NCBI GenBank assembly: GCA_021201335.1
Contig: JAJQFD010000060.1
Span: forward strand, 46,717 to 110,716
Direction of reading: 5' to 3'
Source: Bacteroides sp.
GTDB lineage: Bacteria; Bacteroidota; Bacteroidia; Bacteroidales; Bacteroidaceae
Length of the DNA stretch: 64,000 nt
The position numbers were made by a program, and so were the translations under genes. Below, in pieces: positions 28,830 to 38,270 of the stretch. The first letter of the stretch is position 1. Each line of letters begins with the position of its first letter. Below the pieces are notes generated by a model. The model was not told the DNA's origin. It saw only the letters and a program-made list of their open reading frames with translations, and did not search any database.

Positions 28830-29438
28830 CTACAGCCTTTCGGACTTTCTTCGACGTTGTCTCCACCAATAATCAATTCCTAAAAGCAGTAAAACCAGAA
28901 AAGCAATATAGCTATAGAAGCTTACCATATCAGTATTCAATCGAGTTATTTGGATATCCGGCATATAGTTCATCAAGTGAAAATCTAGATAAACAACAAT
29001 CACATAAGCTCCTAAGAGGAGAAGAGTCACACATGCTATTATCAGAGAAAAGAAGATAGCAGATATTAAGCAAGCAATACGTTCCTCATTATCCGTAGGA
29101 GAAAGCAGATCTCTTACTTGATCATCAGAAACATTATTGATTATATTTTCTTCCACATACAAAAATTCAAATTTCCTTTTACGCGTGAAAGAGATTGCCC
29201 TATTATAAGCTATCATAAAAAGCCAGGTTGAAAAAGCCGAGTCACCTTTAAAACTCGACAATTTACCAAAAACCTTCAGGAAAATATCCTGCACCAATTC
29301 TTCCGTATCTTCGGGCGAAGAGATAATCTGTATAATTAACGAATACACCGGGCGACTATACCGTTCAAGAAATAAAGCAAATAACTCAGTCTCTCCGTTT
29401 AGTATTCGCTGTATATACAGGTATTCTTCGTTTTTTTT
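28830..29438 (-). pseudogene. chimeric remnant: ECF sigma factor region 2 fused to a membrane-protein tail
   Basis: The frame is open from 29438 down to 28830. Its start reads NEEYLYIQRILNGE, then ELFALFLERYSRPVYSLI, then PEDTEELVQDIFLKVFGKL and FSTWLFMIAYNRAISFTRK: a normal ECF sigma region 2. After NEERIACLISAI, where region 4 should follow, it passes straight into two hydrophobic spans (FFSLIIACVTLLLLGAYVIVV and a second near the end) and a basic tail DYWWRQRRRK. No ATG opens the sigma part; the first usable start is a GTG at 29348 inside region 2. The best reading is an in-frame deletion that removed sigma region 4 and the start of a downstream membrane gene, plus start-codon loss. Confidence 0.7.
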
Positions 29439-29620
29439 ACACTATTGGTTAGACGCAAGATTTCTGATAAGTTTACATTTTAGTTTCTGAGTCTGTAAGT
29501 TCAAAGCCATATATAATAACTTATAAAGTTATAGACTCAAACTCTAATGTAACCTTTCGGAAACTTCAGCGTCAAACATTACAAAGAACGAAAGTATTCA
29601 CTTAAAACCAATACAATATT

Positions 29621-30027
29621 ATGGATTTTATTATGGCACCGGCCATTATTGGCATCATACATTTGAAATTTATAAATTATTTGAACTGTTCGGACGAAGA
29701 CGTGAAAGGTTGCTGCTAATTGAAAAAATCACTGGAATAAACTCAATTGACATGGATAAGCTTTCATTATCTAATTATTCTTCCGGGAATTCTTTTAGTG
29801 CACTTAAGGGAGGGGCTCTACTGATTGGACTAGAGCTAGGACTACTGATTGGATTTATTATCTGTATGAACCATATTCCGGATTATTTAGAAACTATAAA
29901 AAACTGGGAATATAGTCAAGTGACGGGGATTATCTATGGATCAAGCATACTTATTTTCGGAGGTCTCGGATTAATATTGGCTTTTATTATTGAGGTAAAG
30001 CTAAGAAACTTCAGGAGTAAGGAATAA
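29621..30027 (+). pseudogene. small membrane protein, frameshifted (DUF6249-like)
   Basis: ATG at 29621 opens MDFIMAPAIIGIIHL, and the frame then runs to a stop at 29708. A one-base change near 29665-29675 would join it to YKLFELFGRRRERLLLIEKITG in the frame that continues to 30027, giving a protein of about 135 aa with two or three membrane spans (ALLIGLELGLLIGFIICM, IIYGSSILIFGGLGLILAFII). This layout is that of small membrane proteins found next to ECF sigma genes in Bacteroidales. It is divergent from the chimeric sigma remnant, and both look decayed. Confidence 0.6.
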
Positions 30028-30032
30028 AAATT

Positions 30033-30087
30033 AAGTCTAAACTCTTTAAATTAATCCTAATGAGATTTTTTTAGAGAGTTTAGACTT
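30033..30087. terminator. hairpin between convergent genes
   Basis: A perfect 13-bp stem (30033-30045 with 30075-30087) with a 29-base loop separates the small membrane gene from the leftward winged-helix gene. Confidence 0.6.
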
Positions 30088-30095
30088 CTATTATT

Positions 30096-30314
30096 TTATC
30101 CAATATAAACATTCACGCATACAAATACAAACAGCTCATCACCTTCCTGATCAGGCTCAATTCTTTCTTCACGTGCTAACCATCCTAAAGCTGCACCCAG
30201 TTCTTTGTCCTTCAAACCAGATTTACTCTTCAGCTCCTTATAGCTCCATTTGGCATTATTTTCCAATAAGTGCCAAATTTTACCTGCATTCATCCCAATT
30301 TCAGCTTTATCCAT
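30096..30314 (-). CDS. small winged-helix protein (DUF2582 type)
   Basis: A 72-aa protein starting MDKAEIGMNAGKIWHLL, with KWSYKELKSKSGLKDKELGAALGWLAREERI forming a compact winged helix-turn-helix. ATG at 30314 is chosen because the longer frame upstream to 30446 runs through the groEL terminator region and has no homologous look. Such proteins are common in Bacteroidetes; DNA binding is likely and the target unknown. It follows groEL on the same strand behind a terminator. Confidence 0.78.
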   Translation of the reverse strand: MDKAEIGMNAGKIWHLLENNAKWSYKELKSKSGLKDKELGAALGWLAREERIEPDQEGDELFVFVCVNVYIG

Positions 30315-30450
30315 AATATGAAGTTTTAGGTTAATAAAACAATGCCTCCCGTCAAAAGAAGGGAGGGTATACGTTAAAACAATGGAATCGAAAAAAAAGT
30401 TTGCTGCTACCTCCATTTTTAACAGTAAAACCGAAATATATAACAAAAAA

Positions 30451-30484
30451 AAGAATGTCCTCTCCCATTGGAAAGAACATTCTT
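30451..30484 (-). terminator. rho-independent terminator of groSL
   Basis: An 8-bp stem (30451-30458 with 30477-30484). Read leftwards it is followed by a run of T (the A-rich 30444-30452 on the plus strand). It lies 36 bases after the groEL stop. Confidence 0.75.
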
Positions 30485-30519
30485 CAAAACCTTCTATAAT
30501 TATAATTGCAAAAACAATA

Positions 30520-32157
30520 TTACATCATACCACCCATGCCACCCATACCAGGAGCACCCATTGGCATTTCAGCTTTATCTTCTTTCTTTTCTACTACAAC
30601 ACATTCTGTAGTCAAGAACATACCAGCAATAGAGGCTGCATTTTCCAAAGCGACACGCGTTACTTTTGCAGGATCAACTACTCCTGCAGCATGCATATTC
30701 TGGTATTCATCCGAACGTGCGTTGTACCCAAAATCATCTTTTCCTTCCCGCACTTTCTGTACTACTACAGCACCTTCTTTTCCTGCATTTGCAACAATCT
30801 GGCGAAGAGGTTCTTCAATTGCGCGTTTGATTATTCCAATGCCTGTGGTTTCATCCGGATTTTCACCTTTCATTCCTTCCAACGCATCAATTGCGCGAAT
30901 ATAGGCAACACCACCACCTGGTACAATACCTTCTTCGATAGCTGCACGGGTAGCACAGAGAGCATCATCAACACGATCTTTCTTTTCTTTCATTTCTACT
31001 TCGCTGGCAGCACCCACATAAAGAACAGCTACACCACCTGACAATTTAGCCAGACGTTCTTGTAATTTTTCTCTGTCGTAGTCCGAAGTAGTAGATTTGA
31101 TCTGAGATTTAATCTGGTTAACACGCATTTCGATGTTAGCCTTCGTTCCTGCACCGTTTACAATGGTTGTATTATCTTTGGTAACAGTTATTTTTTCACA
31201 AGTGCCTAACATTTCAAGGGTAGCTTGTTCAAGTGTCAGGCCTTTTTCTTCGCTGATTACTAAACCACCTGTCAATACTGCAATATCTTCCAGCATTTCT
31301 TTTCTTCTGTCGCCAAAGCCAGGAGCCTTAACTGCACATATCTTCAACTGCGAACGCAGACGGTTTACTACCAGCGTAGTAAGTGCTTCGCTGTCAACAT
31401 CTTCAGCAATGATTAGTAAGGGACGTCCTGTTTGAACAGCTGGCTCCAGAATTGGAAGCATATCTTTCAGGTTCGAGATTTTCTTATCGTAAATCAGAAT
31501 GTATGGTTTCTCCATTTCACACTCCATCTTCTCTGTGTTGGTTACAAAGTAAGCTGACAAGTAACCACGATCGAACTGCATACCTTCTACCAACTCAATA
31601 GTGGTATCGGTGCCTTTTGCTTCTTCAATAGTGATTACACCATCTTTAGAGACTTTACGCATTGCATCTGCCAAAAGTTGACCAATAGAAGGATCATTGT
31701 TTGCAGAGACAGACGCTACCTGTTCAATTTTATCATAATTGTCACCAACTTCCACGGATTGTGCTTTGATAGATTCTACTACTTTCGCGACAGCTTTATC
31801 TATACCGCGTTTCAAATCCATCGGATTAGCTCCAGCAGTTACATTTTTCAAACCCTCAGCTACAATTGATTGTGCCAATACAGTAGCAGTAGTTGTGCCA
31901 TCACCGGCATCGTCTCCTGTTTTTGAAGCAACTTCTTTTACTAACTGAGCACCAGCATTCTGATACGGATCACTTAATTCAATTTCTTTGGCTACTGTTA
32001 CGCCATCTTTTGTAATCTGCGGTGCACCAAATTTCTTTTCGAGAATAACGTTGCGACCCTTAGGGCCTAAAGTTACTTTTACCGCATTAGCCAATTCATC
32101 AACACCTTTCTTTAGTTGATCGCGGGCATCAATACCGAATACTATTTCCTTAGCCAT
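30520..32157 (-). CDS. groL: chaperonin GroEL
   Basis: The 545-aa 60-kDa chaperonin that folds proteins in the GroEL/GroES double ring. VTLGPKGRNVILEKKFG, DGVTVAKEIEL, AGDGTTTATVLAQ (ATP site) and the Gly/Met-rich tail ending MGGMGGMM are as expected. It follows groES by 49 bases on the same strand. Full length with no anomalies. Confidence 0.98.
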   Translation of the reverse strand: MAKEIVFGIDARDQLKKGVDELANAVKVTLGPKGRNVILEKKFGAPQITKDGVTVAKEIELSDPYQNAGAQLVKEVASKTGDDAGDGTTTATVLAQSIVAEGLKNVTAGANPMDLKRGIDKAVAKVVESIKAQSVEVGDNYDKIEQVASVSANNDPSIGQLLADAMRKVSKDGVITIEEAKGTDTTIELVEGMQFDRGYLSAYFVTNTEKMECEMEKPYILIYDKKISNLKDMLPILEPAVQTGRPLLIIAEDVDSEALTTLVVNRLRSQLKICAVKAPGFGDRRKEMLEDIAVLTGGLVISEEKGLTLEQATLEMLGTCEKITVTKDNTTIVNGAGTKANIEMRVNQIKSQIKSTTSDYDREKLQERLAKLSGGVAVLYVGAASEVEMKEKKDRVDDALCATRAAIEEGIVPGGGVAYIRAIDALEGMKGENPDETTGIGIIKRAIEEPLRQIVANAGKEGAVVVQKVREGKDDFGYNARSDEYQNMHAAGVVDPAKVTRVALENAASIAGMFLTTECVVVEKKEDKAEMPMGAPGMGGMGGMM

Positions 32158-32206
32158 ATTATTTCTAATTTATTTTTTGAGTTTAATATATACTAGCACT
32201 TAAATC

Positions 32207-32479
32207 TTAACCTAAAACAGCAAGTACATCGCTTTGACGCATAATGAGGTATTTAGTTCCATCAAATTCAAGTTCTGTACCGGCATACTTTCCGTAAAGT
32301 ACATTATCACCCACCTTCAGGATCATTTCTTCATCTTTGGTACCTTGGCCAACAGCAACGACTTCTCCTTTTAAAGGTTTTTCTTTTGCAGTATCAGGAA
32401 TAATAATACCTCCAATTGTTTTTTCTTCTGCAGGTGCAGGTAATATCAGCACTCTGTCTGCTAATGGTTTAATGTTCAT
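32207..32479 (-). CDS. groS: co-chaperonin GroES
   Basis: The 90-aa lid of the GroEL chamber: MNIKPLADRVLILPAPAEEK with the mobile loop KTIGGIIIPDTAKEKP and the roof-forming GDNVLYGKYAGTELEFDG. First gene of the groSL operon. Confidence 0.98.
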   Translation of the reverse strand: MNIKPLADRVLILPAPAEEKTIGGIIIPDTAKEKPLKGEVVAVGQGTKDEEMILKVGDNVLYGKYAGTELEFDGTKYLIMRQSDVLAVLG

Positions 32480-32538
32480 AACTCTACTTTTTTATTTAAT
32501 TGTTTAATATTAATTTAAATATTACATCTTTCTTCATT

Positions 32539-32554
32539 GCGAAAATCATGCCAA
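32539..32554 (-). promoter_or_regulatory. candidate sigma-54-type -24/-12 element upstream of groES
   Basis: Read leftwards the site is TTGGCATGATTTTCGC, with GG and GC separated by 10 bases as in sigma-54 promoters (TGGCAcg-N4-TTGC). It lies 60 bases before the groES start. No CIRCE inverted repeat was seen. The match is partial at the -12 side. Confidence 0.35.
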
Positions 32555-32692
32555 AATAACAAACTGACAGAATAACTGTTCACTATTATCTTTTTTTTGT
32601 ATCCTGACTTTTTGTCCTACAAAAGAAGCGCTTTGGAAATACTGAATAAAAAAAGTTATGCGTATTTTTGTCATCCAGATATATCTAATTTT

Positions 32693-33607
32693 ATGAAATC
32701 CATTATTTCAAACAGAAAAATCCAAAAAAAACTGCCCGTGCCACATGTTTGCCGTAATTGTCAAACCCGGCTTGTATCCAGATATTGTCATAACTGTGGA
32801 CAGGATCTTTTCTCGGGAACAGAAAAAACCATTAATGAAATTATTTATAATACTTTTGACACTGTATTCGCTTTTGATAATAAAATACTAATAACACTGA
32901 AATATCTATTTTTCTTTCCGGGGAAACTCACTAAAAACTTCTTCGAAGGTAAAGTAATTTGCTATGTATATCCGGCAAAGCTATTTTGGTTTGCTACCCT
33001 TTTCTTTTTTGCCATGCTAACATTCAATTCGAAGATTGAATAAAGAAAATTAACTCCTGAGGGAGCAGTAGCTCTCCAAGAAGCGACCCAAACGCTGGAT
33101 GAAACTTTTTCCGGGAGCAGCTTTGTTAAAATCAATTCGGAAAAACCACTTAAAAAGATCAATCAAAAAAATGTGTTAGATAAAATGAAAGAATATGCAC
33201 CTTATGTCATGTTCTTATTAGTCCCGGTTTTTGCTTTGCTACTCCAAATTTTCTTTTATAAGCAAAAAAAATATTATGCTCAGAATATGATATTTTCCCT
33301 CCATTTCCATACGTTTGTTTTTCTTACATTACCACTATTGATAATTATTGAAGATTATCTGCCTTCCTTTTTGGAAAAGACGATGGACTATGTCATACTT
33401 TTAGGGCCTGCTGTATATTTTGCAATTGCATTATATGTAGTGTATCGACCTTGCGTCAGATCACTTTTATGGAAAATACCGATGATAATGGTACTTTATT
33501 TTATTATATGTGTGAGCGTTATAATACTTTTCCTGGTTCTGATCGTCGCTATTTTTGAAGGCACTAATTTAATCCAAGCTGTATTTAGCACGATGCCAGA
33601 ATCGTAA
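32693..33607 (+). pseudogene. DUF3667-type membrane protein interrupted by an in-frame stop
   Basis: ATG at 32693 starts a cytoplasmic segment with a zinc ribbon (HVCRNCQTRL, YCHNCGQDLF), followed by membrane-protein sequence (LKYLFFFPGKLTKNFFEGK, FWFATLFFFAMLTFNSKIE), the usual DUF3667 order. TAA at 33041-33043 then stops it, but the same frame stays open from 33044 to 33607 and reads sensibly (LTPEGAVALQEATQTLDETF, then PYVMFLLVPVFALLLQIFFY and three more spans). One codon therefore separates it from a normal product of about 304 aa. The 3' end overlaps the convergent hisS gene by 23 bases. Confidence 0.78.
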
Positions 33608-34952
33608 TTAATTCTTCGATACATATAAGATTCTGTTCTCCCGATTCCATATTTTTGAGCATGACCTTATTTTCTTTCATTTCGTTTTCACCCACAATAG
33701 CCACAAATGGAATGTTCTTGTTATGGGCATAACTCATTTGTTTTTTCACTTTGGATGTATCCGGAAAAAGTTCGGCGCGAATACCAGCTGCACGGACTTT
33801 GAGGAGTATATTTAAACAATAAGTGGCTTCTTTATCACCAAAATTAACAAATAATACTTGTGTTCCGTTAACTGCATCTTTGGGATACAAATCAAGTTGG
33901 TTTAGCACATCAAATATACGATCAGCTCCAAAAGAGATACCAACACCTGAAACTCCTGAAAGGCCAAACACTCCAGTCAGATTATCATAGCGCCCCCCTC
34001 CGGTTATACTACCAATTTGCACATCAAGAGCTTTAACTTCAAAAATAGCACCGGTATAATAATTTAAACCACGCGCCAAAGTAAGATCAAGTTCAATCTC
34101 ATTCATAAGGTTAAGACTTTGTAAAGAAGCTATAATAAATTCACTTTCCTCAATTCCTTTCATTCCGATCTCGCTCGCTAAAAGTATTTCTTTTAAAGTT
34201 TCTAGTTTTTCTGAGCTGGAACCATTCAGCTGAATAATAGGCTGTAATTTGGTAATCGCTTCAGCACTAATACCTTTATTGGACAATTCTTTATTTACAT
34301 TTTCCAGTCCGATTTTATCGAGCTTGTCAATTGCGACGGTTATGTCCCCTATCTTATCGGATTCTCCAATAATTTCAGCTATTCCAGAAAGAATTTTACG
34401 GTTATTTACTTTAAGACATACACGGATACCGAAACGAGCAAATACCTCATCAACAATTTGCAGCAATTCTACTTCATTGAACAAGGAGTCAGTACCGACA
34501 ATATCTGCATCGCATTGATAAAATTCACGATATCGACCTTTTTGCGGACGATCAGCCCGCCAGACTGGTTGTATCTGATACCGTTTGAAGGGGAAACTTA
34601 TCTCATCCCGATGCATGACAACGTAACGGGCAAAAGGAACAGTCAAATCATAGCGCAAACCCTTTTCACAAAACTTACTGGACAATCGGATTGCGTCACG
34701 ACTCAGCAATTCTTCATCAGTGATTCCTTTGAAATAATCACCTGAATTCTGTATCTTAAAAAGTAATTTATCACCCTCCTCACCGTATTTGCCCATCAGG
34801 GTAGATAGCATTTCCATAGACGGAGTTTCTATCTGCTGAAATCCATACAAGTGATATACGTCACGAATTGTATTAAAAATATAATTACGCTTCGCCATTT
34901 CTACCGGCGAGAAATCACGTGTACCTTTGGGTATACTGGGTTTTGCTGCCAT
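33585..34952 (-). CDS. hisS: histidyl-tRNA synthetase
   Basis: A 455-aa class II synthetase that charges tRNA-His. Motif 1 is near GFQQIETPSME, motif 2 FPFKRYQIQPVWRADRPQKGRYREFYQCDADIVG, the histidine-binding motifs LARGLNYYTGAIFEV and the motif 3 region GISFGADRI are clear, followed by the anticodon-binding domain (VLFVNFGDKEATYC). Normal length. About 700 bases without a gene precede its start. Confidence 0.97.
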   Translation of the reverse strand: MAAKPSIPKGTRDFSPVEMAKRNYIFNTIRDVYHLYGFQQIETPSMEMLSTLMGKYGEEGDKLLFKIQNSGDYFKGITDEELLSRDAIRLSSKFCEKGLRYDLTVPFARYVVMHRDEISFPFKRYQIQPVWRADRPQKGRYREFYQCDADIVGTDSLFNEVELLQIVDEVFARFGIRVCLKVNNRKILSGIAEIIGESDKIGDITVAIDKLDKIGLENVNKELSNKGISAEAITKLQPIIQLNGSSSEKLETLKEILLASEIGMKGIEESEFIIASLQSLNLMNEIELDLTLARGLNYYTGAIFEVKALDVQIGSITGGGRYDNLTGVFGLSGVSGVGISFGADRIFDVLNQLDLYPKDAVNGTQVLFVNFGDKEATYCLNILLKVRAAGIRAELFPDTSKVKKQMSYAHNKNIPFVAIVGENEMKENKVMLKNMESGEQNLICIEELITILASC

Positions 34953-35587
34953 AAAACTCTGATTTTAAATTGTCTTTTTAAGGTCGCAAAGTTACAATAA
35001 AATAAATAATTTCCGGTTTATCAGTACATTTTTCTACACTTGTTATATAGCAACTGATTATTTGAAACATGTACTTATTGAACTCACATCGGAATGTAAT
35101 CTTCGCTGTGTATATTACTATAATTGGCGGAAAAAGGAGTAGAGATTGTCCTATAAAACAAAATTCCTAAAAGCAAGCTTTCCGGCTGATTGACTCTCTG
35201 ATAAAAACAGTACAATTGAGCATTTTATCTTTAAAAGTAGAGAACTAACCATCTACGACTATATGATAGAGTTTTTCATTCATTCCTCCCATGTCGATAT
35301 AGATGATTAAATTACCAGAAAGCTAGGCTCCGGAAAAAGCAGTAAAAGAAATGGAAAATGTTTTATCTTAAAATATTCAATTCATCCTATATTGATAAAT
35401 AGGATAACCGGGGAATACCATTCAATAAAAATGCACCCGCATATATTAATGAGAAGCCGGATGCAAGGCTGCTTCCTAACAGATTGCTCATCCCTTGACC
35501 CTAGAACATCTCCTAATCTACCATTTAGGAGCTGTACCCTTCATAAATTACCTAATATACAAAAACCCATTTATAAAGGTTTTGCAT
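34953..35587. other. intergenic stretch without a supported gene
   Basis: AT-rich sequence. A short rightward frame at 35392-35589 and leftward coding-like scraps near 35180-35330 (IIYIDMGGMNEKLYH, interrupted by stops) may be remnants of a lost gene, but no family can be named. The hisS promoter should lie in its left part; no clear consensus was found. Confidence 0.4.
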
Positions 35588-35628
35588 AAAAAAACGGTAT
35601 GAAAGTCGTTCAATTTTCACACCGTTTT
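35588..35628 (-). terminator. terminator of the metallopeptidase gene
   Basis: An 8-bp stem (35591-35598 with 35621-35628) extended by GAAA/TTTC. Read leftwards it ends in a run of seven T. It starts about 20 bases after the stop codon at 35649. Confidence 0.7.
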
Positions 35629-35648
35629 GAAATATAAAAGTTATAAAA

Positions 35649-36332
35649 TTACTCTCGTCTTCCCAAGAAAATCATAATATAATAGAAAAGTGACGCCAAT
35701 GATCCTAAAGCGGCTACCACATAGGTATAAGCAGCTGAACGAAGTGCACTTTCCGCTTGACGATGATTGGAAGCATTTGTAATACCTGAACGATTCAACC
35801 AAACCAGCGCGCGCTTACTGGCATCAATTTCTACTGGTAATGTAATAATACTAAATAATGTCGTCATAGCAAACAAAATTATACCAGCTAATAATAATTG
35901 TGGGAAAGTGTTTACCAATAAAATACCACCTAATAATACCCAGGTCATGACATTAGATGCAAAACTAACGACGGGCACTAATTTACTTCGTAAAGTTAAC
36001 GGAGCATAAGCCCGGGCATGCTGCACAGCGTGACCGCATTCATGAGCAGCTACTGCAGCCGCCATAATACTGTTACTGGCATATACTCCTTCGCTCAGGT
36101 TTACTGTTTTATTGGTGGGGTTATAATGATCAGTTAGTTTACCCGGAGTATGAGTTACAGTTACATCATAGATGCCATTATCTTGCAACATTTTTACAGC
36201 GACATCACGACCTGTCATTCCATTTGTAGTTGGAACCTTCGAATATTTTTTGAATTTATTCTGTAAATTCAATTGTACCAGATAGCTTATTAGAGCAATG
36301 CCGATAAATATTATCCATGCAATTGGTGTCAT
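35649..36332 (-). CDS. zinc metallopeptidase, membrane-anchored (YugP type)
   Basis: A 227-aa membrane protease. The N-terminal span is TPIAWIIFIGIALISYLVQL; the catalytic AAAVAAHECGHAVQHA supplies HExxH-type zinc ligands, and further spans follow (NVMTWVLLGGILLVN, LLLAGIILFAMTTLFSII). LPVEIDASKRALVWL carries a likely third ligand. Substrates are unknown. It is downstream of purA-fur with its own terminator on each side. Confidence 0.88.
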   Translation of the reverse strand: MTPIAWIIFIGIALISYLVQLNLQNKFKKYSKVPTTNGMTGRDVAVKMLQDNGIYDVTVTHTPGKLTDHYNPTNKTVNLSEGVYASNSIMAAAVAAHECGHAVQHARAYAPLTLRSKLVPVVSFASNVMTWVLLGGILLVNTFPQLLLAGIILFAMTTLFSIITLPVEIDASKRALVWLNRSGITNASNHRQAESALRSAAYTYVVAALGSLASLFYYIMIFLGRRE

Positions 36333-36395
36333 ATTATAAAATCTTTTAGTTAATACTTACACTAAGTATAACAAACTACTTGCCAAATGTAGAAT

Positions 36396-36433
36396 AAAAA
36401 AAGTGGAGTTCCCATCCAGGCCTCCACTTTTTT
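36396..36433 (-). terminator. terminator of the purA transcript
   Basis: A near-perfect stem (36396-36408 with 36422-36433) flanked by A and T runs, 23 bases after the purA stop. Confidence 0.8.
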
Positions 36434-36455
36434 AGGAAGAATTATTAAAAACCTG

Positions 36456-37727
36456 TTATTCTTCAACATATCTTTCAATTGTCTGTGCCCTGTCAGGACC
36501 TACAGAAACAATTTTTATCATTACACCAAGTTCATCCTCCAGAAAAGATAAATAAGCATTAAATTCTTCCGGGAATTCGTCTTCACTCTGCATTTTTGTC
36601 ATGTCAGTCTCCCATCCTGGTAGTTCAACATACACCGGCTCAATATTCTCATTGATATCGTAAGGGAAATAGTCTATTTCCTCTCCATCTTTTTTGTAAG
36701 CAATGCAAGCTTTGATCGTTGAGAAAGTATCCAGAACATCACTCTTCATCATGATCAGTTTGGTAACTCCATTAATCGTTATAGAATATTTCAAAGCAAC
36801 CAGGTCAATCCATCCACAACGACGTTTACGACCTGTGACAGATCCGTACTCGAAACCCAGCTTACAGATTTTATCTCCTATTTCATCAAATAATTCAGTA
36901 GGGAAAGGACCTGCGCCTACTCGGGTACAATAAGCTTTGAAGATACCATATACATCACCTATTTTATTAGGAGCAACTCCTAATCCGGTACATGCACCGG
37001 CACACACGGTATTGGATGATGTTACGAAAGGATAAGATCCGAAATCAATATCCAGCATCGTTCCCTGTGCACCCTCACAAAGAATCTTCTTACCATCCTT
37101 CAGCAAGTTATTTAGTTCATGCTCACTGTCAACCAGCGTAAACTTCTTCAGATACTCAATACCAGCCAGCCATTCCTTTTCCAATTCTGTCAAATCATAT
37201 TCATAATTCAATGACTTCAGAATCTGTTCGTGGCGAGCTTTTGCAACCTGATATTTTTGATCAAAATTCTCAAGAATATCTCCCACTCGAATTCCATTCC
37301 GGCTTACTTTATCCGTATAAGTAGGACCAATACCTTTACCGGTAGTCCCTACTTTAGCATCACCTTTGGCTGCTTCATAAGCAGCATCCAGAATACGATG
37401 CGTCGGCAAAATAAGGTGGGCTTTTTTAGATATATGTAATCTGTCTTCCAATGGATGACCGGATGCTTCCAAAGCTTCTGCTTCAGCTTTAAACAAAGCA
37501 GGATCCAATACAACTCCATTACCAACTATATTGACTTTATCTCCCTGAAATATTCCAGAAGGAATGGAGCGAAGCACATATTTTTGTCCTTCAAACTCTA
37601 ATGTATGACCTGCGTTCGGGCCACCCTGAAAACGAGCTACCACATCATATCTGGGGGTCAACACATCGACAACCTTACCCTTTCCTTCGTCACCCCATTG
37701 CAAGCCTAATAAAACATCTACTTTCAT
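36456..37727 (-). CDS. purA: adenylosuccinate synthetase
   Basis: A 423-aa enzyme joining IMP and aspartate with GTP in AMP synthesis. LLGLQWGDEGKGKVVDVL is the glycine-rich GTP/IMP loop, GGPNAGHTLEF holds the catalytic His, GTTGKGIGPTYTDKVSRNGIRV the IMP loop, and SVTGRKRRCGWIDL the Asp loop. Normal length. Its start overlaps the stop of fur by 4 bases (ATGA), so the two are co-translated. Confidence 0.97.
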   Translation of the reverse strand: MKVDVLLGLQWGDEGKGKVVDVLTPRYDVVARFQGGPNAGHTLEFEGQKYVLRSIPSGIFQGDKVNIVGNGVVLDPALFKAEAEALEASGHPLEDRLHISKKAHLILPTHRILDAAYEAAKGDAKVGTTGKGIGPTYTDKVSRNGIRVGDILENFDQKYQVAKARHEQILKSLNYEYDLTELEKEWLAGIEYLKKFTLVDSEHELNNLLKDGKKILCEGAQGTMLDIDFGSYPFVTSSNTVCAGACTGLGVAPNKIGDVYGIFKAYCTRVGAGPFPTELFDEIGDKICKLGFEYGSVTGRKRRCGWIDLVALKYSITINGVTKLIMMKSDVLDTFSTIKACIAYKKDGEEIDYFPYDINENIEPVYVELPGWETDMTKMQSEDEFPEEFNAYLSFLEDELGVMIKIVSVGPDRAQTIERYVEE

Positions 37728-38212
37728 TTTTCTTTCTTGGTGTTATTATTATCTCTTTGTCTTTTTGTTTTTCGATCACACTTGCTACATACCCCGTAAA
37801 TATACAATGAATAATGTGATGCATGAAAACGGGCCATCTTTGTTCCTTCTATAGCCCGCTGCATGTTTTCATTTTGAAACTCTGCCACTTTTCCACAATG
37901 CATACAAATCTGATGATGATGTGTACCCGTATTATATGATTTTTCGTATTGTGAAGAAGTGGAAAACTGATGTTTAATTACCAGTTTGGCATTCACCAGC
38001 AAAATGATTGTGTTGTACAGAGTTGCCCTACTTACTCGAAAATTTTCCTGTTCATTCATCCGGGAATATAGCGATTCAACGTCAAAATGTCCGTTTATGG
38101 AGTAGATGGTTTCCAGTATAGCAAAACGTTCGGGTGTTTTTCGATGCCCGTTTGCTTTCAGATATTCGGTAAATATCTGCCTTACTGTATCTTTCACATC
38201 TGTTGTATCCAT
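37724..38212 (-). CDS. fur: Fur-family metal-responsive repressor
   Basis: A 162-aa Fur/PerR-type regulator. ATG at 38212 (MDTTDVKDTVRQIF) is preferred over the longer frame to 38284. The DNA-binding helices are in RKTPERFAILETIYSINGHFDVESLY and RVSRATLYNTIILL; THHHQICMHCGKVAEF and YGVCSKCDRK give the His-rich sensor site and the paired Cys of the structural zinc site. Iron versus peroxide sensing cannot be decided. First gene of the fur-purA unit. Confidence 0.9.
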   Translation of the reverse strand: MDTTDVKDTVRQIFTEYLKANGHRKTPERFAILETIYSINGHFDVESLYSRMNEQENFRVSRATLYNTIILLVNAKLVIKHQFSTSSQYEKSYNTGTHHHQICMHCGKVAEFQNENMQRAIEGTKMARFHASHYSLYIYGVCSKCDRKTKRQRDNNNTKKEK

Positions 38213-38270
38213 AATAGAGCCAACAAAGTTAATCGTTTTTTGCAGAAAAGGAATGAGATAAAGAGGTTTT

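Noticed and set aside
30382..31041. 219-aa rightward frame opposite groEL
   Set aside because: Antisense shadow of groEL with Phe/Ser/Thr-rich low-complexity content.
35392..35589. 65-aa rightward frame
   Set aside because: No recognisable domain, and it ends inside the metallopeptidase terminator region.
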